A stretch of 35,291 nt of DNA. Origin: Nonomuraea cypriaca. Lineage in GTDB: Bacteria; Actinomycetota; Actinomycetes; Streptosporangiales; Streptosporangiaceae. The notes under the pieces are model-generated. The model worked only from the letters and a program-made list of their open reading frames with translations. It had not been told where the DNA came from and searched no databases. The first letter of the stretch is position 1. Every line of letters begins with the position of its first letter. This document shows positions 1-6,747 of the stretch, piece by piece. The translations under genes and the position numbers were made by a program. The stretch covers positions 1 to 35,291 of the forward strand of contig NZ_JADOGI010000106.1 in NCBI RefSeq assembly GCF_015645445.1, read 5' to 3'.

Positions 1-57
1 CCTCCGCACTGAGCCCTGCGCACGAGCCCGCCCGCCCTCTGCGGGCGACCCCGCCAC

Positions 58-98
58 GAGCCCGCCCGCTCGGCGCCCTGACGCCGGTCGGCGGGCTC
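58..98 (+). terminator. Hairpin, probable terminator of a gene left of the window
   Basis: GAGCCCGCC and GGCGGGCTC form a perfect 9-bp stem, with a second CGGCG/CGCCG stem inside the loop. No T-tract follows, which is common for actinomycete terminators. It probably ends a gene that lies before the window. A direct repeat of the 15 bases CACGAGCCCGCCCGC occurs at 21-35 and 55-69. Confidence 0.45.
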
Positions 99-232
99 CC
101 TGTGATCTCCGCGCGTCCTCCGCGTGTTCTGGCCGCGGCCGCTCTTTCCGGGTTTTGACATTTTCGGCGGCGATGACTTTCGCGTTCCGGGAGGGTCATC
201 TTCTACGAGGAGCCGGATACAGGGGAGGTTCG

Positions 233-1543
233 ATGGGAGTCCTGGACGGTGGGTTGTCGCGGGCGCGGCTGGAGCGCCTGCGTGAGATCGTCGCGGGTGC
301 GGTCGAGTGCGGTGACGTACCGGGTGCGGTGGCGCTGGTGCACCGGCGGGGAGAGACGCACGTGGTCGCGCTCGGCGCGATGGGATTCGGGGATGACACG
401 TCAGGTACGCCGATGCGGGCGGACACGATCTTCCGGATCTCGTCGATGACGAAGCCGATCATCGCCGTGGCCGCGATGATCCTGGTCGAGGAGTGCCGGC
501 TGCGGCTGGACGATCCGGTGGACGACCTGCTTCCCGAACTGGCCGGCCGCCGCGTGCTGCGCCGCCCCGACGGCCGCCTGGAAGACACCGTGCCGGCCGA
601 ACGCTCGATCACCGTACGCGATCTCCAGACCTTCCGCGCCGGCATCGGCATGGTGACGGCGCCGCCGGGCGGCTGCCCGATCCAGCGGGCGATGGAGGAG
701 TCCGGGCTCGCGATCGGTCCCGACGGCCCGCCGTGCGGACCGGACGAGTGGATGGCCCGCCTGGGCGCGCTGCCGCTGGTCCACCAGCCGGGAACGGCAT
801 GGATGTACCACACGTCGGCGGACGTGCTCGGCGTACTGATCGCCCGGGCGACCGGGCGCCCGCTCGGCGACTTCCTGCGGGAGCGCGTCTTCGAACCGCT
901 CGGTATGCACGACACGGGCTTCCACGTCCCGTCCGTTCACCTCGCCCGGCTCGCACCGTGCTACGCCTCCGCCCCCGAGCCGGTCCCGGCGGGCGAGTCG
1001 GAGGCGGTGGTGCGGCAGGGCGAGCCGGGCGCGGCGGGCGAACCGGAGGCGGGGGCGCATGGGGGCGAGTCGGGTGGGCCGGTGCTGCGGGAGGAGCCGC
1101 AGCGTGGGTCGTGGGAGCGGGCGCCGGTCTTCCCGTCCGGGGCCGGAGCGCCGGGCCTGGTCTCGACCGCCGGCGACTACCTGACCTTCCTCCGCATGCT
1201 GCTGGACAAGGGACGCTGCGCCGGCGGCGGCCGGATCCTGTCGCGGCCGGCGGTGGAGCTGATGACCACCGATCACCTCACACCGGCGCAGAAGGCGGGC
1301 AACGAGGTGTTCCTGGACAGGGGCGGCTGGGGGTTCGGCCTGGCGGTGGACGCGCGCCGCGAGGATCTGGCCGTCGGGCCGGGCCGGTTCGGCTGGACCG
1401 GCGGGCTCGGCACCGAGGGGTACGCCGACCCGGCCGAGGACCTGGCAGGTGTTCTCATGACCCAGCGCGCCCTGGACTCGCCATCCCCGCCGCGCCTGTT
1501 CCAGGACTTCTGGACTGCGGCTTACGCGGCCATCGACGACTGA
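233..1543 (+). CDS. Serine hydrolase, beta-lactamase/class C fold
   Basis: A 436-residue protein of the beta-lactamase/transpeptidase-like serine hydrolase family (esterases, D-amino-acid peptidases, class C-like enzymes). The nucleophile motif SMTK is at residues 71-74, and a Tyr-His-Thr stretch in the middle occupies the usual YxN/YxS position. Near the C-terminus, WTGG takes the place of the KTG/HxG box. There is no signal peptide, so a cytoplasmic enzyme is likely; the substrate cannot be read. The ATG at 233 is chosen because AGGGGAGG lies just upstream; in-frame codons reach back to 155 without a ribosome site. A low-complexity Gly/Glu/Ala/Pro insert (about residues 265-300, bases 1020-1110) interrupts the domain before the GAPGL segment, and is unusual for this family. 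Confidence 0.85.
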   Translation: MGVLDGGLSRARLERLREIVAGAVECGDVPGAVALVHRRGETHVVALGAMGFGDDTSGTPMRADTIFRISSMTKPIIAVAAMILVEECRLRLDDPVDDLLPELAGRRVLRRPDGRLEDTVPAERSITVRDLQTFRAGIGMVTAPPGGCPIQRAMEESGLAIGPDGPPCGPDEWMARLGALPLVHQPGTAWMYHTSADVLGVLIARATGRPLGDFLRERVFEPLGMHDTGFHVPSVHLARLAPCYASAPEPVPAGESEAVVRQGEPGAAGEPEAGAHGGESGGPVLREEPQRGSWERAPVFPSGAGAPGLVSTAGDYLTFLRMLLDKGRCAGGGRILSRPAVELMTTDHLTPAQKAGNEVFLDRGGWGFGLAVDARREDLAVGPGRFGWTGGLGTEGYADPAEDLAGVLMTQRALDSPSPPRLFQDFWTAAYAAIDD

Positions 1544-1771
1544 CATGCCCACCGGGCCGCGACAGAGAAAAAGCCTCGTCGTACGCTCCGACCGCCGCAA
1601 ATGAGATCAAAATAGTCGTTTTACGACATCTCCGGAGGAGACTAAGGATTTGACGGGTTATTTGGGTTAGGCGAGTTAAAGGCGATTCTGTTCACGGGTA
1701 CGTCTGCCTCTGTCTGAGTGCCTGCCCAATGGGCGCCGGATTCGGGCCGATCTACCCATGAACGGAACTGA

Positions 1772-2524
1772 ATGCACGTGAATACTAAAAGTCGGCAAAC
1801 GCGAGCGCCACGCCATGGGCGAATCGCGACCCTAGCTCTGACCGGTACCGTCGCCGGTCTCATGCTTCTTCCCGTGGGCCAGGTAAGTGCCAGTGCGGTG
1901 CCCGGTGCCGCCACCGTCCAGGCCGGCGTCGGATTCGTCTCGGGTGAGAAGCCGGGACACAGGTGCCGTCAGCATCACTGCCGGAACTGGTGGGGCTACG
2001 CGTTCTGGGGCGACGGCAGCCCCGGCAGATGGCATTGGAACGGGCGCAGATTCCATCATCATCATCGTCACCACCACCACCGATTCCACCGGTTCCATCG
2101 GGATCACGAGCCTGTGGTGGAGCACCGGGATCACGAGCCTGTGGTGGAGCACCGGGATCACGAGCCTGTGGTGGAGCAGGAGGCCGCAGCGGAGGAGGAG
2201 CCCGCGACGGAGCCGACGACTCCCGCACCGAAGCCGGAGAAGCCCGTCAAGGAGCCCGACGTCAAGGAACCGGACGTCAAGGAACCGCACAAGAAGCCCA
2301 AGCCCGACTCCTACGACGACATATGGTGGCCCATCTCCGACGACAAGTACGACAACAAACACCACGGCGGCAAGCACCACGACAAGTACAGCGGCGACAA
2401 ATACCGCGGCGACAAATACCACGATGACAAATACCGCGGCGACAAGTATCACGATGACAAGTACCACGGCGGCGACTTCGGGGACACGCTTTGGGGGGCT
2501 AACGACGAGAGTAACGAAGATTAG
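1772..2524 (+). CDS. Secreted histidine-rich repeat protein
   Basis: A 250-residue exported protein of unknown family. The N-terminus is a signal peptide: an Arg-rich n-region, a hydrophobic core at about 18-36 and a likely cleavage after ASA near residue 42. The mature part begins with a short Cys/Trp-rich segment. It then has a run of His/Arg/Phe, three copies of HRDHEPVVE, a Pro/Glu/Lys linker with VKEPD repeats, and a C-terminal tract of DKY-type repeats rich in Asp, Lys, Tyr and His. Dense His and Asp suggest binding of Zn, Cu or Ni at the cell surface; this is inference from composition. There is no anchor motif, so it is either secreted or wall-associated by charge. The ribosome site is weak (GGAACTGA). 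It ends just before a strong terminator. About 230 bases upstream are non-coding; I saw no convincing Zur box there. Confidence 0.75.
   Translation: MHVNTKSRQTRAPRHGRIATLALTGTVAGLMLLPVGQVSASAVPGAATVQAGVGFVSGEKPGHRCRQHHCRNWWGYAFWGDGSPGRWHWNGRRFHHHHRHHHHRFHRFHRDHEPVVEHRDHEPVVEHRDHEPVVEQEAAAEEEPATEPTTPAPKPEKPVKEPDVKEPDVKEPHKKPKPDSYDDIWWPISDDKYDNKHHGGKHHDKYSGDKYRGDKYHDDKYRGDKYHDDKYHGGDFGDTLWGANDESNED
2099..2179 (+). repeat. Three tandem 27-bp repeats inside the histidine-rich gene
   Basis: A 27-bp unit starting CGGGATCACGAGCCTG occurs three times head to tail at 2099, 2126 and 2153, nearly identical at the DNA level. Each unit encodes one HRDHEPVVE. Near-identity at the base level points to recent expansion by slippage or recombination rather than long-term selection on the peptide alone. 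Confidence 0.9.
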
Positions 2525-2571
2525 CCGGAAATCATCGCAGAAATCGCTCTCGTTCCGCCGCGACGGTTAAT

Positions 2572-2611
2572 GGCGAATGCCGTGGCCAATAAACCGGCCA
2601 CGGCATTCGCC
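2572..2611. terminator. Strong bidirectional terminator
   Basis: GGCGAATGCCGTGGCC and GGCCACGGCATTCGCC form a perfect 16-bp stem around the 8-base loop AATAAACC. It sits between two convergent genes, the histidine-rich gene ending at 2524 and the ankyrin gene ending at 2672. It is therefore well placed to terminate both. Confidence 0.85.
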
Positions 2612-2671
2612 GGTCCGTGGCCGCCGTCGAGACAAGGGCCGCACTCAACGGCCCGTTACTCCGGGGCCGCG

Positions 2672-4030
2672 TTACTCCGTGACGGGCGGGCTGACGAGGT
2701 CTCTGGCGTACTCGTCGTCGCTCTCCGCCAGCACCCGCTCGGCCCCTCGCGAGGCCCGATCGTCCCCCCGGACGGCGAGCCCGCGCGTGGCCTCCGCGAC
2801 CGTGCGCAGGTCCGGGTCGGTGAGCCTGGCCGCCAGCGCCTCCCTGATCCGCGGCGTGTCGGCGGCCAGCCCGGCCAGCCCGGCGGTGGCCCAGTCGCGG
2901 ATCTCGGAGTCCTCGTCCTCCGTCATGGAGATCAGCAGCGCCAGCCCCTCCTCGTGGTCCGGCGGCAGCACGTCGGCCAGCGCGATCGCGTCCGTGGTCG
3001 TGCGCTTGTGCCCCGGCCTGCCCAGGATGTCGAGCACGTACGGCACCGCCCGCGGGTCCCCCTGGTGGCCGAGCGCGGCCAGGACCGAGCGCAGCACCTG
3101 CGGATTGCCCTCCGTGGTGACCATCTTCTGCAGCAGCGGCAGCGTGCGCTCGAGGAAGGGCTTCTCCCCGTCCGCGAACCCGAACTGCCCGATCGCGTCC
3201 ACCCCGAACTCGCGCTCCCTGGGGTCCTCGCTCACGCACAGCCGGGCCAGCGCGTCGTACGTCTCCTCGTCCGCCCGCTTGCCCAGCGCGTCGGCGACGA
3301 TCCACCAGGTCTCGGCGTCGGCGTCGACGTCGCGGTGCGCGATCGCCCGCGCCACGAGCTGGTCGATGGGCGTGTAGACGCCCGCCGCGTCCTCCAGCAG
3401 GGTCGCGACGGCCGCGTGGCCCCGCTGGGCCTGGACCTGCTCGGCCTCGGAGCCGTCGGCCGAGCGCCCGGCCACGGTGACGAGCTCGGTGCCGTCCTTG
3501 GCGTACTGGCGGGCCACGACGTACTCCCAGGCGTCCTGCTGGATCTGGTCGAGCAGCGCGCTCTCCAGGTGCACGCCCACCCAGTCGACGGCGATGTCCA
3601 GCGCCGAGTCGCCGTCGCCGTCGTACTTCTCGTGGTCGGCTCCCGCCTCCAGCAGCACCTGTGCCACGCCCAGCGCGCCGCGCCTGGCGGCCAGCGTGAG
3701 CGGCGTGTCGCCGTCGTCGTTGGCTCCGTCGACGTCGGCCCCGGCCTCGATCAGGACCCTGGCGGTGTCGGCGTGGCCGTTGGCGGCCGCCCAGAGCAGC
3801 GCCGTCCAGCCGCCGGACTCCCGGCCGTTGACGTCGGCGCCGGCCGTCAGGAGTACGCTCGCCACCTCCTCGCGGTCCCAGGCGGCGGCCGCGCACAGCG
3901 GCAGCCCGCCCTCCCCGCCGTCTCCGGCGGCCTCGCTGGGGGTGTTGGGGTCGGCGCCACTGGCGAGCAGCTTGCCCACGGTCTCGGAATCGCCGTTCAA
4001 CGCCGCGCGGTAGAGCTGTTCCTCATGCAT
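2672..4030 (-). CDS. Ankyrin-repeat plus HEAT-repeat protein
   Basis: A 452-residue protein made of two repeat scaffolds. Residues about 1-150 hold four ankyrin repeats with recognisable LLxxGADxN, GxTALxWAAANGH and DGDTPLxLAA motifs. A linker follows, and residues about 230-450 are alpha-helical HEAT-like repeats with patterns such as DPRAVPYVLDIL and DSEIRDWATAGL. Both modules bind other proteins; there is no catalytic motif, signal peptide or membrane segment. The ATG at 4030 opens directly into the first ankyrin repeat and has AGGGT upstream. It is divergent from the DUF1707 gene. Combined ANK-HEAT proteins occur in actinomycetes without a known partner, so no specific role is assigned. 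Confidence 0.8.
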   Translation of the reverse strand: MHEEQLYRAALNGDSETVGKLLASGADPNTPSEAAGDGGEGGLPLCAAAAWDREEVASVLLTAGADVNGRESGGWTALLWAAANGHADTARVLIEAGADVDGANDDGDTPLTLAARRGALGVAQVLLEAGADHEKYDGDGDSALDIAVDWVGVHLESALLDQIQQDAWEYVVARQYAKDGTELVTVAGRSADGSEAEQVQAQRGHAAVATLLEDAAGVYTPIDQLVARAIAHRDVDADAETWWIVADALGKRADEETYDALARLCVSEDPREREFGVDAIGQFGFADGEKPFLERTLPLLQKMVTTEGNPQVLRSVLAALGHQGDPRAVPYVLDILGRPGHKRTTTDAIALADVLPPDHEEGLALLISMTEDEDSEIRDWATAGLAGLAADTPRIREALAARLTDPDLRTVAEATRGLAVRGDDRASRGAERVLAESDDEYARDLVSPPVTE

Positions 4031-4214
4031 GACAGGGACCCTAGCTTGGTCGGGCCGCGCCCCGGGCCATGCCAGGGCCCCGTGTCATCGCGTAGTACGC
4101 GCCTCGCCCCCGTCCGGGTTCAACGACCATGCCGAATCTGCATGGTTCGAGGTATGTCAGGTTTCCTACCATTGGAGGAGCATCAATCCGGGCAAGACGC
4201 GATATGTTGCGAGT

Positions 4215-4964
4215 ATGACTGATCCCGGTGAGGTCCGCGCCTCGGATGCCGAACGCGAGGCCGTCGTCGAGCAGCTCCGTGTCGCATCGGTCGAGGGCAG
4301 GCTCTCCCTCGCCGAGCTGACCGACCGCACGGAGGCCGCCTATACCGCGACCACGCAGGCCGAGCTGGCCCTGCTCACCCAGGACCTGCCCGCGGGGGGC
4401 TCCGTGCCCGCCTCCATGCCCGCGCCGGCGCGCGAGCGCAGGAAGCGGCGCTGGTTCGTGGGCATCATGGGCGACTCCAAGCGGCGCGGCACCTGGCGGA
4501 TCGATCAGGAACTGGGCGCGGTCGCCGTGATGGGGGACGTGCTGCTCGACCTGCGCGCGGCCGAGGTGACGACGGACCTGGTCGACATCACCGCGATATC
4601 CGTGATGGGCGACGTGAAGATCATCGTTCCCGACGGCGTGAACGTGGACATCGACGGCCTGGCCGTCATGGGGGAGAAGAAGGTGGACGTCCTGGAGCCC
4701 GCCCCCGGCACGAACGTCCCCGTCGTGCGGGTGCACGCGTACGCGGTGATGGGCGACGTCAAGGTGATCGGCGACTCGCAGGCGCAGCCGTTGCAGCGCG
4801 GGTTCGCGGCCTGGCGCGAGCACTGGCGGCGGCTGCACGGCGAGGACTGGCGGGAGCTGGGCAGGCAGATCCGCGCGGACAGCCGCGAGCTGCACAGGCA
4901 GCTGCGCGACGAGCACCGCGAGCTCTGGCGCGGCGCACGCCGCGACCAGCGACGGCATTACTGA
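4215..4964 (+). CDS. DUF1707 domain protein with VMGD repeats
   Basis: A 249-residue protein. Residues 1-58 form a DUF1707 domain: an RASDAERE start, then LxxAxxEGRLxLxELxxRTxAAYxAxT, a motif common at the start of actinobacterial envelope-stress proteins. The middle contains four VMGD/VMGE-centred beta-strand units, typical of the LiaF-like/DUF4097-like C-terminal half. The last 45 residues are a highly charged Arg/Glu helix, possibly binding nucleic acid or membrane. No transmembrane segment is present. The ATG at 4215 is preferred because the protein then starts at the conserved domain. No clear ribosome site precedes it, and a GGAGGAG further upstream is too distant. A peripheral or cytoplasmic partner of an envelope sensor is plausible but unproven. 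Confidence 0.75.
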   Translation: MTDPGEVRASDAEREAVVEQLRVASVEGRLSLAELTDRTEAAYTATTQAELALLTQDLPAGGSVPASMPAPARERRKRRWFVGIMGDSKRRGTWRIDQELGAVAVMGDVLLDLRAAEVTTDLVDITAISVMGDVKIIVPDGVNVDIDGLAVMGEKKVDVLEPAPGTNVPVVRVHAYAVMGDVKVIGDSQAQPLQRGFAAWREHWRRLHGEDWRELGRQIRADSRELHRQLRDEHRELWRGARRDQRRHY

Positions 4965-4970
4965 CCCCTC

Positions 4971-5067
4971 GATTCCCGCGACGGCGGATCGACCGGGGAC
5001 CGCACGACGGCCGAACCGGCGTGATTCCCGCGACGGCGGATCTTCGGGATCCGCGCGACGGCGGATC
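4971..5067. repeat. Short repeats after the DUF1707 gene
   Basis: GATTCCCGCGACGGCGGATC occurs at 4971-4990 and again at 5023-5042, and its last 14 bases recur at 5054-5067. The copies lie between the convergent DUF1707 and ferrochelatase genes and contribute to the hairpin at 5036-5054. Confidence 0.75.
5036..5054. terminator. Small hairpin between convergent genes
   Basis: GCGGATC and GATCCGC pair across the five-base loop TTCGG. It lies between the ends of the DUF1707 gene (plus) and the ferrochelatase gene (minus). The stem is only 7 bp and there is no T-tract, so terminator activity is possible but weakly supported. Confidence 0.4.
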
Positions 5068-5078
5068 GGCAGGGGCCG

Positions 5079-5870
5079 TCAGACGACGAGTGACAGGGGT
5101 TGGCGCTGGGCCGCGTCGTAACGTTCCAGCAGCACGTCGACCAGCTCGGGCGCGGGCCCCAGGACGTCGGCCACGATCGCGGCGCCCGCCTCGAGCGTGC
5201 TCTGCCGCACCTTGTCGGCGAAGTAGCCGGGCGCCAGCAGGTACGGCGCGACGACCACCCGCGGCGCGCCCGCCTCCAGCAGCCGCGTGACCGCCTCGGC
5301 CGGAGTCGGCCGGGCTGCGGAGGCGTAGCCGGCGGACACCGTCCACCACCCGGAACGCCGCCACTCCCGCGCGACCCTGGTGATAACCCGGTTGGCCCTG
5401 GCGTCGCTCGAACCCGCCGACACCAGCACCACCGCCGTGTCCGGATCCCCGGCGCGCACGCCCGCCTCGGCCAGCCGCCGCTCCAGCGCCGAGCGCAACA
5501 GCGGGTGCGGCCCGAGCGTGGTGCCGTAGTGCACGCGCAGACGCGGCTCGCGCACGCGTGCCTCGTTGAGCGCCGACGGCAGGTCCACCCGGCTGTGGTA
5601 CGCCTCCGTCAGCAGCAGCGGCAGCACCACGGCCTCCTCCAGCCCGCGCAGCGCCTGCCCCAGCACCGGAGCACAGTGGTCCAGGTAAGCCACGCGTACG
5701 GGCACCTCAGGGCGCGCCAGGCGTACCTGGTCGAGCAGCGCGGCCACGGTGGCGGCGGCGCGCGGATCTCGCGACCCGTGCGCCACCGCCACCAGTGGCA
5801 CGCGGCCGGGGGCCGTCCCGCCTGCCAACGGGACAGGTCCCCTGCTGGGGATCACAGGTGAATGCCGCAT
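5079..5870 (-). CDS. Sirohydrochlorin ferrochelatase (CbiX/SirB family)
   Basis: A 263-residue member of the CbiX/SirB chelatase family, which inserts iron (or cobalt) into sirohydrochlorin. The N-terminal motif VAVAHGSRDPRAAAT holds the metal-binding His, and LPLLLTEAYHSRVDLP is the second typical block with another active-site His. The duplicated second half ends with VVVAPYLLAPGYFADKV. It is the last gene of the sulfate reduction operon, overlapping cysH by 19 bases and starting at an ATG preceded by GGAAGG. Because siroheme is the cofactor of the sulfite reductase in the same operon, iron chelation for siroheme is the likely role rather than cobalt for vitamin B12. Confidence 0.85.
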   Translation of the reverse strand: MRHSPVIPSRGPVPLAGGTAPGRVPLVAVAHGSRDPRAAATVAALLDQVRLARPEVPVRVAYLDHCAPVLGQALRGLEEAVVLPLLLTEAYHSRVDLPSALNEARVREPRLRVHYGTTLGPHPLLRSALERRLAEAGVRAGDPDTAVVLVSAGSSDARANRVITRVAREWRRSGWWTVSAGYASAARPTPAEAVTRLLEAGAPRVVVAPYLLAPGYFADKVRQSTLEAGAAIVADVLGPAPELVDVLLERYDAAQRQPLSLVV

Positions 5871-6580
5871 TCGACCTTCCCCAGGCCCGCCCAGCGCCCG
5901 CTGCGCGGATCCTCACCCTCGGCGACCTGGCGCGTGCAGGGCGCGCAGCCGATCGAGGGGTAGTTGTCGTAGTGCAACGGGTTGATCAGCACCCCGTTGT
6001 CGGCCATGTAGTTGTCGACGTCCTCCTGGGTCCAGGCCGCGATCGGGTTGACCTTGACCATCTGCCGCTTGGCGTCCCACTCGACGACCTTGGTGCCGGT
6101 ACGGCTGGGCGACTCGTCGCGGCGGATGCCGGAGATCCACGCCAGATACGGCTCGAGCGCCCGGTTCAGCGGCTCCACCTTGCGCAGGAAGCAGCACAGG
6201 TCCGGGTTGCGGCCGAACAGGCGGGGACCGAGGTCGCGATCCTGCTCCTCGACCGTCCTGGACGGCTTGATGTCGATCACATTGACGTCATAGACCTGCT
6301 GTACGGCGTCCCGCGTGCCGATCGTCTCGGCGAAGTGGTAGCCGGTGTCGATGAACAACACGTCCACGCCGGGTTTGACCCTGCTCACCAGGTCGATGAG
6401 CAACGCGTCACTCATGGAGGACGTCAGGCACAACCGGTCGCCGAACGTGGCCGCCGCCCATCGGATGATCTCGCGGGCGGGGGCGTCGTCCAGGAAGGCC
6501 GCGGCGGACTCGACGATGTCCTGCAGGTCGAGGGCGCCGCGCTGCTCTCTCAGACCGACCTCGATGTCGACCAGCGTCAT
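5852..6580 (-). CDS. cysH: Assimilatory APS (adenylylsulfate) reductase
   Basis: A 242-residue PAPS/APS reductase that reduces activated sulfate to sulfite with thioredoxin. The nucleotide-binding part shows TSSMSDALLIDLVSRV and the DVLFIDTGYHFAET block. The paired-cysteine motif LCCFLRK lies near residue 128 and GCAPC near 211; together they form the CC...CxxC set that binds a [4Fe-4S] cluster and marks APS-type rather than PAPS-type reductases. The C-terminal ECGIH carries the catalytic Cys. The ATG at 6580 is preferred over upstream in-frame codons because GTGAGG precedes it and it overlaps the stop of the zinc-ribbon gene as ATGA, so translation is probably coupled. Confidence 0.92.
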   Translation of the reverse strand: MTLVDIEVGLREQRGALDLQDIVESAAAFLDDAPAREIIRWAAATFGDRLCLTSSMSDALLIDLVSRVKPGVDVLFIDTGYHFAETIGTRDAVQQVYDVNVIDIKPSRTVEEQDRDLGPRLFGRNPDLCCFLRKVEPLNRALEPYLAWISGIRRDESPSRTGTKVVEWDAKRQMVKVNPIAAWTQEDVDNYMADNGVLINPLHYDNYPSIGCAPCTRQVAEGEDPRSGRWAGLGKVECGIHL

Positions 6581-6747
6581 ATCCTCACTCCGATTCCCAG
6601 GAATTTCAGCTTGAAAGCACGTGAGCAGGCGCGGCAGTACCAGCCGCCACCCGTCGCGGACCCGGCGACATTCAGCTCGCCTTCGTAGGGCTCCAGGTCT
6701 TCGTCGCCGCAGTAGGGGCAATGGAACGGAACCGCTCGCGTGGTCAT
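6577..6747 (-). CDS. Small zinc-ribbon protein in the sulfite reductase operon
   Basis: A 56-residue ORF between sir and cysH, overlapping both by ATGA (start overlaps the sir stop; stop overlaps the cysH start). It begins MTTRAVPFHCPYCG. Two CxxC pairs, C10-C13 (CPYC) and C38-C41 (CRAC), form a classic rubredoxin-like zinc ribbon, and the C-terminus is basic and hydrophobic. As I recall, small genes occupy the same slot in other actinomycete sulfate-assimilation operons, annotated only as hypothetical. Double translational coupling implies near-equimolar synthesis with sulfite and APS reductases. It might aid cluster or zinc handling or electron transfer, but no function is established. Confidence 0.85.
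   Translation of the reverse strand: MTTRAVPFHCPYCGDEDLEPYEGELNVAGSATGGGWYCRACSRAFKLKFLGIGVRI

Noticed and set aside
2570..4222. Long plus-strand open frame (550 codons) across the ankyrin gene
   Set aside because: It is antisense to a gene with clear ankyrin and HEAT motifs; such long antisense frames are expected in high-GC DNA.
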